Shown: positions 15,371-24,104 of the stretch, piece after piece
Position numbering within the stretch: position 1 is the first letter of the stretch
How the letters are laid out: the number at the start of each line of letters is the position of its first letter
Assembly: GCA_005239615.1 (NCBI GenBank)
Contig: SBBR01000005.1
Location: forward strand, 1 to 29,517
Source of the DNA: an archaeon
GTDB lineage: Archaea; Iainarchaeota; Iainarchaeia; Iainarchaeales; Iainarchaeaceae
Length of the DNA: 29,517 nt
Reading direction: 5' to 3'
Notes under the pieces: model-generated
Told to the model about the DNA's origin: nothing
The model's database searches: none
Seen by the model: only the letters and a program-made list of their open reading frames with translations
Program-made: the position numbers and the translations under genes

Positions 15371-16276
15371 TTACCTGTTCTTCCTCTTTTTGAACTCAGC
15401 CCCGCATTTCCCGCATGTGTACTTCACAGAATCCGTGAGGGCTTCCACTTTTTTCGCGCAGTGGTTGCAGAACGCGTCCCCGCACTCCGGACAGTAGATT
15501 ATTTCCTCTGCCCTGCTGCCGCACTTCGGGCATGCAACTGCCTCAGTTTCAAGCTCCTTGTCAAGGAGGTCGAATTCGCCTTCACCGCTTTCATCGCCGC
15601 CGAGCTCGCTCTCGAGCTTCGCGAGCTCGTCAATTGCAGCGAGCTTCCTCACCCCCTCCCTGTTCCTCTTGGCCTCTTCGAGCTTCTCGAGCTCCTCAAG
15701 CGTTTCCCCGCCTTCAAGGCCTAGCCCTGCAACATCCATGCCTTCGGTGCCGGCTTCCTCGCCCAAATCCCCACCAGCCACGGGTCCACTAACCATTCCT
15801 TCCTTCGCTTCATCCTTTCCCGCCTTTGCCGGCTTTCCAGTGCCAGCGCCTTTTTTCTTCGCGAGCGCCCTCATTTCGCTGCGCGACAGCTTTTTCTCAG
15901 GCGCCATGCCCTTTCCCTCGCTCCTGGCATCCTCTCCCTGCTGTGATTTCGCAGTGCCAGCGCCTCCTTGCCTCCTTTCCTTCCTGAGCTCAAGCAGGTT
16001 CTTCTTCCAAGCTCTTGTGCCTTCCTGTTCCTCTGTGCCGAGGTCAATGTCCTCTAGTTCTGTTTCCTTCTTCTTTATTTCCGTCTTGAGCTGCTCGAAG
16101 ACGCTCTGGCTTATCTCCTCGAGTTCGTTCCTGTTTGGATAACGGTTGTGTCTTTCCCTGAACAAGTCCACTTCGCTGATGGCTATGTCGGAGCTCTTCT
16201 CCCTGATTTCCTCCTCTGTAGGCTTTTTCCTGTAAAACCTCATCATCCTTCTTGGAATGTCCTCCGGCACCTTCAC
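15371..16276 (-). CDS. Zinc-ribbon protein with a charged coiled N-terminal region
   Basis: The product has 301 residues. The N-terminal 90 residues are charged and helical (RFYRKKPTEEEIREKSSDIA). The middle (about 95-245) is low complexity, rich in Lys, Glu, Gly and Ala. The C-terminal 55 residues carry eight Cys and one His in zinc-ribbon pairs: CPKC (249, 252), CPEC (262, 265), CNHC (270, 273) and CGKC (288, 291). That is enough for two zinc sites. The GTG start at 16276 overlaps the stop of the membrane protein gene as GTGA, so the two are translated together. Zinc ribbons of this kind mediate protein or nucleic acid contacts. It is probably a cytoplasmic partner of the upstream membrane protein's long tail. 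The function is unknown. Confidence 0.82.
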   Translation of the reverse strand: MKVPEDIPRRMMRFYRKKPTEEEIREKSSDIAISEVDLFRERHNRYPNRNELEEISQSVFEQLKTEIKKKETELEDIDLGTEEQEGTRAWKKNLLELRKERRQGGAGTAKSQQGEDARSEGKGMAPEKKLSRSEMRALAKKKGAGTGKPAKAGKDEAKEGMVSGPVAGGDLGEEAGTEGMDVAGLGLEGGETLEELEKLEEAKRNREGVRKLAAIDELAKLESELGGDESGEGEFDLLDKELETEAVACPKCGSRAEEIIYCPECGDAFCNHCAKKVEALTDSVKYTCGKCGAEFKKRKNR

Positions 16277-18303
16277 GCCTCCCTCAAGAGCTCTTTCAGG
16301 AGCCTAGCTGACTTTGGTAGGGCCTCGACTGTAGCAGTCTCTTTTGACCCCACTTCGCTTTTTAGCGGCGCTGTCCTGAGGCCGAGCCTCTCCTTCAGTT
16401 CCTGCCTTATGAACGAGGTGCTGTCCTTCATTTCCTCGCTCGCCTCTTCCCTTGTAACTATCACTGAGACCCTCTTCGCCTTTTGCCTCTCAAGCATCTC
16501 CATTATTTCCTCGACCGACTTTTCATGCCCCGTCGCGGCGTGCTTACCAGCCTCGACTTCAATGCCCTTGCCAAGCGCCTTCATTCCGAGTTCACCAGTC
16601 GCGACAGGCCTCTGGGCGAGCAGCCCCCCCTGCAACATCCCGCTGTCGAACTCCTCTAGCTTTTTCCTCAGCTCGGCCAGCTTCTCCGCGCTAAGGGGCT
16701 TCCCTGAGATATACCCAGTCCCCACGCCCTCTCCACGCGCAGCTTCTACCATTCCGCTCTTTGACACAGGCGGTGCAGGAAGCGCTTTCTTTCCAGAAAC
16801 CCATGTTGGCTGTGGGGCTTGTGCTGCCCCAATGGGGAGCCACGAGGTTTTTTCTGCTTTGGCGCGTGGCGCTGTTTGGGAAAATGTTTTTTTCAGCGTT
16901 GCTCCAGCCGGACCGATTGATGCTATCAGCGGGGCTGTTTTTTGCGGCGTCGCCGTAGCAGGGCCGGTTGGTTTTTCCAGCGGCGTGGCTGTTGGCGGTT
17001 GCGGCGCGCCGGCTTTCGCGATCGCCTTCCTGCCGCCGAACATGAATGAAAGTATGCCTTTCCTTTCCTCCTTAACAGTTATTGCTTCGCTTGCCGCCAT
17101 GCTTGGTTGCGTTTCCTTCTGCCCTGTCGATGGCAGTCGGGTTTCCGTATCCCTTGCCGTCGACGTCGCGGCCTTCATTCCTGCCTCAGCTTTTCCCGCA
17201 ATGGGTGCTGTGGTCGATGAAGGTGTTTTTTTTATGGATTGGGTTGTGGCCTTGGGTGCGGCACGCTTTTCCTTTTCCGATGCCTCCCATTGCCTGCGCA
17301 CTTTTGCCATTCTCTCGACTTCGCTTATTGCTTTTTTCGCCGAAACCGACTTCTGCTTCTCGACAATCTTCTCAATTATTTCCTTCGTGGGCTCGAACAC
17401 CGCTCCTCTGCTTTCCATTTCCCCCTGCGCTTTTTCCGCTTCGCGGCGCCCCGCCTCAACGCCCTCTTCCTGCGTCTTAGCCCTTGCCCTCGCAGCAGCC
17501 TCATGTGTTGCCTTCGCCCATGATTCAGCTTCCCCCGCCCCAGAAATTCCTTCCAACCCTGTCCGTCCCGCGGGCTCCGGCACCGCTTTAGCAACTGCTA
17601 CCTCATTGTATTTCTTAGAGATGAGCCTGCTCTTCAGCTCTTCGACTCGCGCCTCGCTGGCAGCGGTTTCCGAGGTTGGTATGATGGTGTATTGCTCCGC
17701 CACTTTGTCTCCGCCCCCTTTCTTCGGTCTTGAAGTCACCACGACAATGCCAGCTCCCATTTCCTCATGCACGTCGATTCCTCTTGAAGGCATGCCTTCA
17801 CCAGCGGCAACACTCCCTGCCCAAACTGCTGATACTGCCCGCCTGCCAAGCGCCTCGCCAACAGGTACGCCCTCGCCCTCAGCGGTTTTCGTGTAAAGTT
17901 TTTCAGGCACCTTCTCCATCGCCATCCTCGAAACGATGTTGGCGGTGACGACCCTCTTTGGAACAACCACCCTGACCTTCTTTCCCTTCGCGAGCAGCCT
18001 CCTCGCGGTGAAGAGCGCTATTCCAGCGGCTGAGAAAACAGCCGCGCCGGTGAAAAGAAAATCCACCACGCTGAACTGCAGGCCGATTGGCTTTAGGAAG
18101 CGTGGCACAAAGGCTATTCCAACAATGCCGAACGAGAAGGCCGCGCCGGAAAGTATGCTTAGGCCGCTCTTGTACTCCATGCTAATCGTGCGTACCGTGG
18201 GCCAGCCTGACCTCATCATGACGTAGCCAAGGCTTGATGCGCCAAGCAGGATGTACCCAGCGAGCCCGGCCTCGATAATGGTAGAAAGGGGAAAAGAAAG
18301 CAT
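16273..18303 (-). CDS. Membrane protein with very long disordered cytoplasmic tail
   Basis: The product has 676 residues. The first 105 contain three or four helices (about 6-28, 47-66, 76-98), including GWPTVRTISMEYKSGLSILS between two of them. A basic stretch (LLAKGKKVRVVVPKRVV) then leads into about 480 residues rich in Ala, Lys, Glu, Pro and Thr with no fold visible. A more ordered C-terminal part (about 590-676) contains SVEEIMEMLERQKAKRVSVI and ends LPKSARLLKELLREA. It is divergent from the next plus-strand gene and its stop overlaps the zinc-ribbon start. A scaffold linking the membrane to cytoplasmic factors is plausible but inferred. The tail's composition produces a long antisense open frame that is not a gene. 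Confidence 0.82.
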   Translation of the reverse strand: MLSFPLSTIIEAGLAGYILLGASSLGYVMMRSGWPTVRTISMEYKSGLSILSGAAFSFGIVGIAFVPRFLKPIGLQFSVVDFLFTGAAVFSAAGIALFTARRLLAKGKKVRVVVPKRVVTANIVSRMAMEKVPEKLYTKTAEGEGVPVGEALGRRAVSAVWAGSVAAGEGMPSRGIDVHEEMGAGIVVVTSRPKKGGGDKVAEQYTIIPTSETAASEARVEELKSRLISKKYNEVAVAKAVPEPAGRTGLEGISGAGEAESWAKATHEAAARARAKTQEEGVEAGRREAEKAQGEMESRGAVFEPTKEIIEKIVEKQKSVSAKKAISEVERMAKVRRQWEASEKEKRAAPKATTQSIKKTPSSTTAPIAGKAEAGMKAATSTARDTETRLPSTGQKETQPSMAASEAITVKEERKGILSFMFGGRKAIAKAGAPQPPTATPLEKPTGPATATPQKTAPLIASIGPAGATLKKTFSQTAPRAKAEKTSWLPIGAAQAPQPTWVSGKKALPAPPVSKSGMVEAARGEGVGTGYISGKPLSAEKLAELRKKLEEFDSGMLQGGLLAQRPVATGELGMKALGKGIEVEAGKHAATGHEKSVEEIMEMLERQKAKRVSVIVTREEASEEMKDSTSFIRQELKERLGLRTAPLKSEVGSKETATVEALPKSARLLKELLREA

Positions 18304-18361
18304 GCCAAACTAAGGTTATTTATAGTGGTTAATAAACTATTGTGCGGGTGCCTTTCCGCCG

Positions 18362-18429
18362 CGGCGGAGAGGTCCGCCGTTCGGCCTGCCCTACTTCGAT
18401 TCGCTCAGTAGGCCTTGCTCGACTTCGCC
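18362..18429. repeat. Hairpin repeat element, copy A (68 nt)
   Basis: It opens with CGGCGGA-GAGG-TCCGCCG, a perfect 7-pair stem with a 4-base loop. A second stem follows, CTACT paired with AGTAG, and then GGCCTTGCT and CTTCGCC. The same order of elements and much of the sequence recur at 25047-25113. It sits in the 282-base divergent spacer between the tailed membrane protein and the plus-strand membrane gene. That spacer also has three TTTATAGT-like boxes (near 18317, 18525, 18551). It may be a small mobile or REP-like element or a structured RNA. Confidence 0.6.
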
Positions 18430-18550
18430 TCGCACTTAAAAAGCGGCATGCATTTCAACGGTTTGACGAGGGCTTGGGCTCGTTCGCAACGCATTCCAGC
18501 TTATGGCATACCTACCAAAGGCCATTTATAGTAGAATAGATTATAATTAA

Positions 18551-18557
18551 TTTATAG
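18551..18557 (+). promoter_or_regulatory. TATA-like box for the membrane protein gene at 18586
   Basis: AATTTATAGTAG lies 29-35 bases before ATG 18586, placing the transcript start after the alternative TTG at 18568. A near copy (CCATTTATAGTAG) lies at 18523-18535. Confidence 0.55.
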
Positions 18558-18585
18558 TAGAAATTAATTGTTTGTAGTGCTAATC

Positions 18586-19149
18586 ATGCCCGGCCTGCTC
18601 GACGAAACAGCTGCCCTCGCGGCGAAAATATTTTTCTCCTCCATTACTCTCCTAAAAGGGGCCATCGTTCCCGCCTTTATTGTCTTCGCCCTCGTACTTG
18701 TTGGGGGACGCCTAAGGCAAGTTATTGAAAAAGAGACGAAGTGGAAGTGGGTGCTCTCCACACTCGCAACGACCTTTGTCGTGAGCTGGTGCATCGCGCT
18801 GCTCGCTTACTTCTACCCAATAATCACGGCTTCTCAGGAGCATGGTCTAGGCCTCTTGCCTTCCAGTATCGCTCCCTCACTAGGAGACCTCGTTGCCTCG
18901 TACCTCTATGGCGTCCTGAAAGTCACGCTCGTTGCGGCGGTTGTGGCGCTGCTCCTCATACCATTGGAGTTCGTGGGAGTGTACATTCACTCAGTAGTGG
19001 ACAGGAGGCTCGCCAAGCTCCCTGCATGGGTCAAGCTCCTTGCCACGTCCTACCTCACCACTCTCATCGCGTCCTTCATCATCCTCTTCATTGTGCCGGA
19101 GGCAGTGACGGGCATATTATTCCTGCTCTACTACGGCTTTCCTGCCTGA
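18586..19149 (+). CDS. Multi-pass membrane protein of unknown function
   Basis: The product has 187 residues from ATG 18586, chosen over TTG 18568 because the promoter places the transcript start between the two. The N-terminus MPGLLDETAALAAKIFFSSI leads into four or five hydrophobic segments (about 26-45, 57-80, 106-134, 152-183). The loops carry basic residues (RLRQVIEKETKWKW; VVDRRLAKLPAWVK) that place them on the cytoplasmic side. There is no catalytic motif. It lies between the tailed membrane protein and the giant secreted protein, and its role with them is unknown. Confidence 0.75.
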   Translation: MPGLLDETAALAAKIFFSSITLLKGAIVPAFIVFALVLVGGRLRQVIEKETKWKWVLSTLATTFVVSWCIALLAYFYPIITASQEHGLGLLPSSIAPSLGDLVASYLYGVLKVTLVAAVVALLLIPLEFVGVYIHSVVDRRLAKLPAWVKLLATSYLTTLIASFIILFIVPEAVTGILFLLYYGFPA

Positions 19150-19161
19150 GTTTCAGAAGCC

Positions 19162-19238
19162 TGTTTGCCCAGATTGTTGTGTTGTCCTGAATTATGTTTC
19201 CTTCTGGGTTTGGGGTTCATGTTGTTTGCCCAGATTGT
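19162..19238 (+). repeat. Direct repeat of TGTTTGCCCAGATTGT upstream of the giant gene
   Basis: The 16-base sequence occurs at 19162-19177 and 19223-19238, 61 bases apart, in the spacer ahead of the 1563-residue secreted protein gene. It is a candidate pair of regulator sites or a small duplication. Confidence 0.75.
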
Positions 19239-19265
19239 GGAAAGTAATAAATAACCGGCAAAACA

Positions 19266-19299
19266 TTACTATATCGCCCAAAAGCCCTTGTCCTGGGCG
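19266..19299 (+). promoter_or_regulatory. Candidate promoter and hairpin ahead of the giant secreted protein gene
   Basis: TTACTATATC (19266-19274) is TATA-like, with AATAAATAACC slightly upstream as an alternative. CGCCCA (19275-19280) and TGGGCG (19294-19299) form a small hairpin. If TTACTATATC is used, a leader of about 35 bases would follow the hairpin. Confidence 0.4.
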
Positions 19300-19329
19300 T
19301 GATGCTAGTGATTTTTTGCGTGTGATTTT

Positions 19330-22300
19330 ATGCAGAAGCTCCTCAGTCTTTTCCTGATTTATCTTTTCCTCTTTCCGATGCTCGCCTCGCCTGTGGTATC
19401 CTCTGCACAAGGGGAAATTTATTTCGCCGAGGATTCCAAGCCTCGTCCCTCGACATCAGACCCAACTTCCGCCACAAGCCCCGGCTCTGGCTATGGCAAC
19501 ACGGCCCCACCAAAGTCCTCCGGCGGCGCTGCCACCACAAGTAACACAGCCGATAATGTATCGCAACCATCTCGAATCAGCCCTGCAGGGTCAGGAGGTG
19601 GGCAGGGCCAGGTTGTGAACGGTGTGCCACAGAGGAATGAGCTGGTCTGTGATTCCTCCGAGCTGAGCCCACAGGAAACCCAGAACCTCATCGACCTCCT
19701 AAAAAAGGGCTTCACTGTTGACGGCAACAATGGCATTGTGGGCATTCCGCGCACCGACATGGACAGGGACAGGCTCGCTTCAAACGAAATAATCCTGCAG
19801 GACCCGCAGGACGCTAACATTGCCTCAAAGGCCACAATCCCGAACCTCAAGATGAAGCCGCAGGAAATAGCGCAGTTCCTCAATACCTATGTGAAAGGCC
19901 CATTTGCCTTCGGCGTTGTCCTCGATGACTCGCTCAGGGCGGGAAGGTGCAAGGATGTTTCCTCGCCCGGCTGTACGCTTCTGGGTCCGAACCTCAGGTA
20001 CAGGAACTCCGGCGCGGGGATAGTTGCCGACACCAAGCCTGTGAGAGAGGTTTTTGGAGATATCATGGGGACGTGGACCGACAAGAACAAGGTGAAGGAG
20101 AAATCCCAGTTCTCGAAGGAGGATGATGAGGTGCTTAGGGCGGCGCTCAGCACCGACGTCAACGGAGATGACACAAAGGTCAAGACCGCAAAGAGGCTCG
20201 AGAAGCAGCTAATCCCAAATTCCATCCTCGCGGATTCCTTCGACGCGAAGCTCGCGACAAACTGCACCAGTTCAGCATGCGTCATCAGCACCTACTCTCT
20301 CTTCGACAAGTACTTCAACAGCTGGATGTCCAGCGAAATGGTCGCGAGCACCTTCGGCCCGAGCCTCCTTTACTACACCAAGAGGCTCTTTGGTTGGACA
20401 GGGAGGAGGGGCTTCCTTTCGGGGGTGAGGGACGAGTACCAGAGCTTCTTAGACATTTTCCGCAAGAAGTACCTAGAGCCGGATTCCTACTTACAGAGGC
20501 TCCTCACGAAGAGGATACACAACCGCCTAGACAAGTACGGCTGGAGGGAGTGGTGGATGTCAGGCGCCTCGGGCAACGCCAATGGCACCGGCTACAACTT
20601 TGTCAAGACAGAGGAGTTCCAGCACTTCTGGGCGAAGGCGCAGGAGCCCAACGGCTTCCTCTCGCATATAAAGACAGTGGAGGAGAGGGCCGAGTTCATA
20701 AGGATGCTCAGCGACATGCGCTCTCTGGTGCGGGGCGCGGTGGGGAGGCAGGACGAGAAGAAGGCCGCTTGGGAGCTCGCTGAAAAGACCTTCGGCCCCG
20801 GCAGCCCTGTCACGAGGCAGAAGTATGTGGAGTACGGCCAGGAGTTCGCGAAGCTCATGATGTTCTGGGACGACGTGATTTATGTTGATGTGCCTGAGTG
20901 GGCGGTGAGGCACCCGAACCTCGGGATGTACAACAAGGGCTTCCTGCAGGTGAGGCCCGACGGCGGCTCGGAAGTTATTGACATGTTCAAGGAGCACAGG
21001 AACTTCCAGAGGATTGTCAGGAAGTTCGCGAAGGACGGCACCTTCAGGGACTTCGAGAAGAAGGCCTCGGAGGGTTACGACCACGTGTTCAAGACAAGCG
21101 GCGATAACCTCGTGTACTACACATTCGACAAGGACACTGCAAAGGAAAGTGTCCCGCTCTCATGGGGAAACATAAAGCCGCAGGCCACGCTCGCGCCGAA
21201 CAGGACACAGAGGTGGATACAGGACGACTATGGCGATTACCTTCCATATACAGATGTCTCCGCGGAGTTCATCCAGAGCAGGCTCTCGAGGGGTGCCCAG
21301 GTCTTCCAGGGCAACTGGAAGGAGGCAGGTGAGATAACCCCGCTTGACTTCACCGCACGCATCACCAACGGCAGGACAAGGCCGAACATCACCGAAATCG
21401 CGCGCGCCAACGTTGACCAGATGCTCGACACGGTAAAAGAAAGGAACTGGGTCTCAAGGAGGTACTGGAACGCTCTTGACAAGCTCATGGCGCAGGAGGA
21501 CGAGCTCGTGAAGAGCTATTTCTCAATAAAGGGCGGTGCGAAGTGGACCACCATTCCCTTTGGCTACTGGTGGGCAAAGAAAGGGTTTGGCGTGGAGGGC
21601 ATAAGCCAGTACCAGCTGCCAGATACTTGGCACGACATCAAGGTCACCCACGGCAAGCAGCAGGTGTACGACTACTCCTACATAGACTTCTTCGCGAACG
21701 AGGGTTCAGACCAAGGGGACATCTTTGTGCAGGTGCTCAACAAGCTCCCTTGGAAAATAATCCTAGACAACCTCTCGGAGAGGTACAACCCCGTGAAAAA
21801 CCTCTACGACATGATAACTAACCACAGCATCAGGAACGAGACCGAGAGCCTTGCCTTCTACCTCACTGGCCCTGATGAGTGCGTCGGCTGCACTATAGTA
21901 ATGCCCACAGAGGATTTGCAGGAGTTCAGGCCCTTCTTCTATGTGGACAACAGGAAGATGGTTTCCTACATACTCGAGGACACTAAAAGCGAGACAGCAA
22001 AGGAGAAGGGGCAGACGCTCATCGCCTTCGCCGGCCACACTAATCTCGAGGGAAAGAGCGGCAACAGCGAGGGCAAGAAAATAGACTTGGTGGAAGCCAT
22101 CAACGGAAAGGGCGAGGATAAGACCTGCACGAAAGCAGTGGAGGACCTGCATTTCTACGGCCTGAACATAGGCAAGAAGCTCCCGAAGTACCTCACTGAA
22201 AAGGGCAGGATTGGGGGCGTCCTTGGAGGCCTCGAATCGGTAACATACGCAACTTTCCTCTGGGCTGGAATCTTCAGCACCGCAGCAATACAAATTTCAA

Positions 22301-24021
22301 TCGCGCCCCAGCTCCACGGATGCATCGACACCGATGAGGGCTACTACATTCACTACTTCATGCCCGCGCCTGAGAAGAAGGGGGCGCAGTCCTCGGCCTC
22401 CGAGAAGTCGAGCGAAAAGGTGCAGAAACTCGTTAAGAACGCCAAGGAAAAGCTCTTCGACCAGTTCTCTTCGGAAGGGCCCAACTTCGCTACCGAGGCG
22501 AAGGACAAGATTGGAGCAGAACTCGACAAGTTCACAAACGATGCGAAGCAGAACAGCATTGTGCAGGCAACCCTGCGCTTCGACGGCACCAGCTCAGGCC
22601 AGATAAGGTCGAGCGAGCTATTCTACCTCTGGTTTGGCAAGGGCGCCGACATCAACCCCGCCAGCTACAGGGACAAGGGCATGGAGGAGCTCCGCGGCGT
22701 CAACGACATAAATGTGGGATTAGACTTCGGCAAGGGCCAGATTACCGAGAACGGGAAAGTAATAGTGGACAAGCCGGACAACGTAAGGCTTGCGCCAATA
22801 AACCTCGCGATTCCCGCTGTCGAGATTCCGCATACAGTTACTCAGACGTGCCTCGAGAGCAGAAACGAGAAGGTCATCGAAATCAGTGCGCAGGGAGAGG
22901 TGAAGGTGCTGGACAAGGACCTCCTCAACTGTATAAAGGGAGGGGTATTAGAGCAGACAGGCCTGCCGCTTACAGGGGACAGGCTTAACGAGGCATTCGG
23001 CAAACTTGAGGTTGTCGTGACAACGACCCACCCAAACGTGAAGCCCAACAACGACAGGATAATTGCGGAAGGCATCCCAAGAAAGGTCGCCGAGGGCAGG
23101 AACGCAACCATAACAATTTACGCGAACAAGGACGTGAACCTCTCGAACTCGAACGACGGCAGCACCTCGATAGGTAGGCTTGAGAGCCTCCAGTTCGCGA
23201 ACGGCCTCATAGTAGTGAAGCCCGACGGCTGCTTCCTCACATGGCTGAAACACCACGAGGACGGCATTCTCAGCAAGGACCTCGTGAAAGGCCTCAAGAC
23301 AAGCCTCGACCGCTCGCTCAACAACGAGACGATGTGCGAGGAGCCAGCCATAAACATGGAGCTCGTGCCTGATGTCGGCTCCGACTTCAAGGTGAGCAAG
23401 GTGGACAAGTTCAACACAGCGCTCAAGCACCAGGGCCCATTCACTGTCTTCGAGACCCCGACAAAGAGGTACGTGATTTCAGCCGAGAAGGACGACAAAG
23501 GGGTTTGCAGGGACCACCTGAGGGTGATTGACAAGGCCACCGGCAAGGTGGAGGATTATGTCGGGAGCATCACCCAGACGCCCGAGGGCCTCAAGATAAG
23601 GACCGATGACGGCAAGGAGCACGAGCTCAAGTTCTCCACCAAGGATGGCGCGCCGTTCGTGCAGCTGGACAACAACAAGCCGGAGCTCCTCACCTCTGCG
23701 CAGGGCAAGAATGGTGCGTTCTACTACGACCCTGAGAAAGGCCTCTGGTTCGCGGAGAATGCAAACCTTTTGCCGCTGATTGATGCGTTCAGGCAGGGCA
23801 TTGCAGCGAAAGTCGGGTCGAACGGCGAAGCCACTGCAAGCGCGCAGGGCAACGTCCTTAACCTGCAGGTCGGCGGGAAGGGAGAAGGCAGTTTCCTCAA
23901 CCTTCCTTCGCTGCCCGAGAGCCCGGTAGTGCTGGCAATATTCATCGCGATTCTTATGGTTTCATTCGCGTGGGCCAGAAGGAAAGGCATGGCGGAAAAT
24001 TCAGAAAGCGATTCTGAGTGA
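19330..24021 (+). CDS. Giant secreted surface protein (1563 residues) with C-terminal anchor/sorting-like tail
   Basis: The signal peptide is clear: MQKLLSLFLIYLFLFPMLAS with likely cleavage after A26. A Ser/Thr/Pro/Gly-rich linker (about 30-95) follows. A very large region then has no fold I recognise; it is rich in Trp, Tyr, Lys and Asp between about 330 and 850, with motifs such as GWREWWMSGASG and GYWWAKKGFG. There is one internal hydrophobic stretch (about 960-985, TYATFLWAGIFSTAAIQISI) and a helical Lys/Glu part (about 1010-1080). Beta-rich segments reach about 1500. The last 35 residues are PES (1529-1531), a helix VVLAIFIAILMVSFAW, the basic ARRK and a polar tail. That tail resembles the tripartite signals used by archaeosortases/exosortases, or is a plain anchor. 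It may be the main surface structure of the cell or cargo of the nearby secretion system. Confidence 0.88.
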   Translation: MQKLLSLFLIYLFLFPMLASPVVSSAQGEIYFAEDSKPRPSTSDPTSATSPGSGYGNTAPPKSSGGAATTSNTADNVSQPSRISPAGSGGGQGQVVNGVPQRNELVCDSSELSPQETQNLIDLLKKGFTVDGNNGIVGIPRTDMDRDRLASNEIILQDPQDANIASKATIPNLKMKPQEIAQFLNTYVKGPFAFGVVLDDSLRAGRCKDVSSPGCTLLGPNLRYRNSGAGIVADTKPVREVFGDIMGTWTDKNKVKEKSQFSKEDDEVLRAALSTDVNGDDTKVKTAKRLEKQLIPNSILADSFDAKLATNCTSSACVISTYSLFDKYFNSWMSSEMVASTFGPSLLYYTKRLFGWTGRRGFLSGVRDEYQSFLDIFRKKYLEPDSYLQRLLTKRIHNRLDKYGWREWWMSGASGNANGTGYNFVKTEEFQHFWAKAQEPNGFLSHIKTVEERAEFIRMLSDMRSLVRGAVGRQDEKKAAWELAEKTFGPGSPVTRQKYVEYGQEFAKLMMFWDDVIYVDVPEWAVRHPNLGMYNKGFLQVRPDGGSEVIDMFKEHRNFQRIVRKFAKDGTFRDFEKKASEGYDHVFKTSGDNLVYYTFDKDTAKESVPLSWGNIKPQATLAPNRTQRWIQDDYGDYLPYTDVSAEFIQSRLSRGAQVFQGNWKEAGEITPLDFTARITNGRTRPNITEIARANVDQMLDTVKERNWVSRRYWNALDKLMAQEDELVKSYFSIKGGAKWTTIPFGYWWAKKGFGVEGISQYQLPDTWHDIKVTHGKQQVYDYSYIDFFANEGSDQGDIFVQVLNKLPWKIILDNLSERYNPVKNLYDMITNHSIRNETESLAFYLTGPDECVGCTIVMPTEDLQEFRPFFYVDNRKMVSYILEDTKSETAKEKGQTLIAFAGHTNLEGKSGNSEGKKIDLVEAINGKGEDKTCTKAVEDLHFYGLNIGKKLPKYLTEKGRIGGVLGGLESVTYATFLWAGIFSTAAIQISIAPQLHGCIDTDEGYYIHYFMPAPEKKGAQSSASEKSSEKVQKLVKNAKEKLFDQFSSEGPNFATEAKDKIGAELDKFTNDAKQNSIVQATLRFDGTSSGQIRSSELFYLWFGKGADINPASYRDKGMEELRGVNDINVGLDFGKGQITENGKVIVDKPDNVRLAPINLAIPAVEIPHTVTQTCLESRNEKVIEISAQGEVKVLDKDLLNCIKGGVLEQTGLPLTGDRLNEAFGKLEVVVTTTHPNVKPNNDRIIAEGIPRKVAEGRNATITIYANKDVNLSNSNDGSTSIGRLESLQFANGLIVVKPDGCFLTWLKHHEDGILSKDLVKGLKTSLDRSLNNETMCEEPAINMELVPDVGSDFKVSKVDKFNTALKHQGPFTVFETPTKRYVISAEKDDKGVCRDHLRVIDKATGKVEDYVGSITQTPEGLKIRTDDGKEHELKFSTKDGAPFVQLDNNKPELLTSAQGKNGAFYYDPEKGLWFAENANLLPLIDAFRQGIAAKVGSNGEATASAQGNVLNLQVGGKGEGSFLNLPSLPESPVVLAIFIAILMVSFAWARRKGMAENSESDSE

Positions 24022-24104
24022 TGCAATATTGTTCCGGCCAGATTCCTGGTTCGCATTTACAAGATTGGTTTTATCTGGCAAAATATGTGGCGGATGCCAT
24101 GGCA

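Noticed and set aside
16148..17896. A 582-codon open frame on the plus strand
   Set aside because: It is antisense to the disordered, Ala/Lys/Glu-rich tail of the membrane protein; GC-rich codons without stops on the opposite strand explain it, and its product is Ser/Pro/Phe/Ala low complexity with no start signal.
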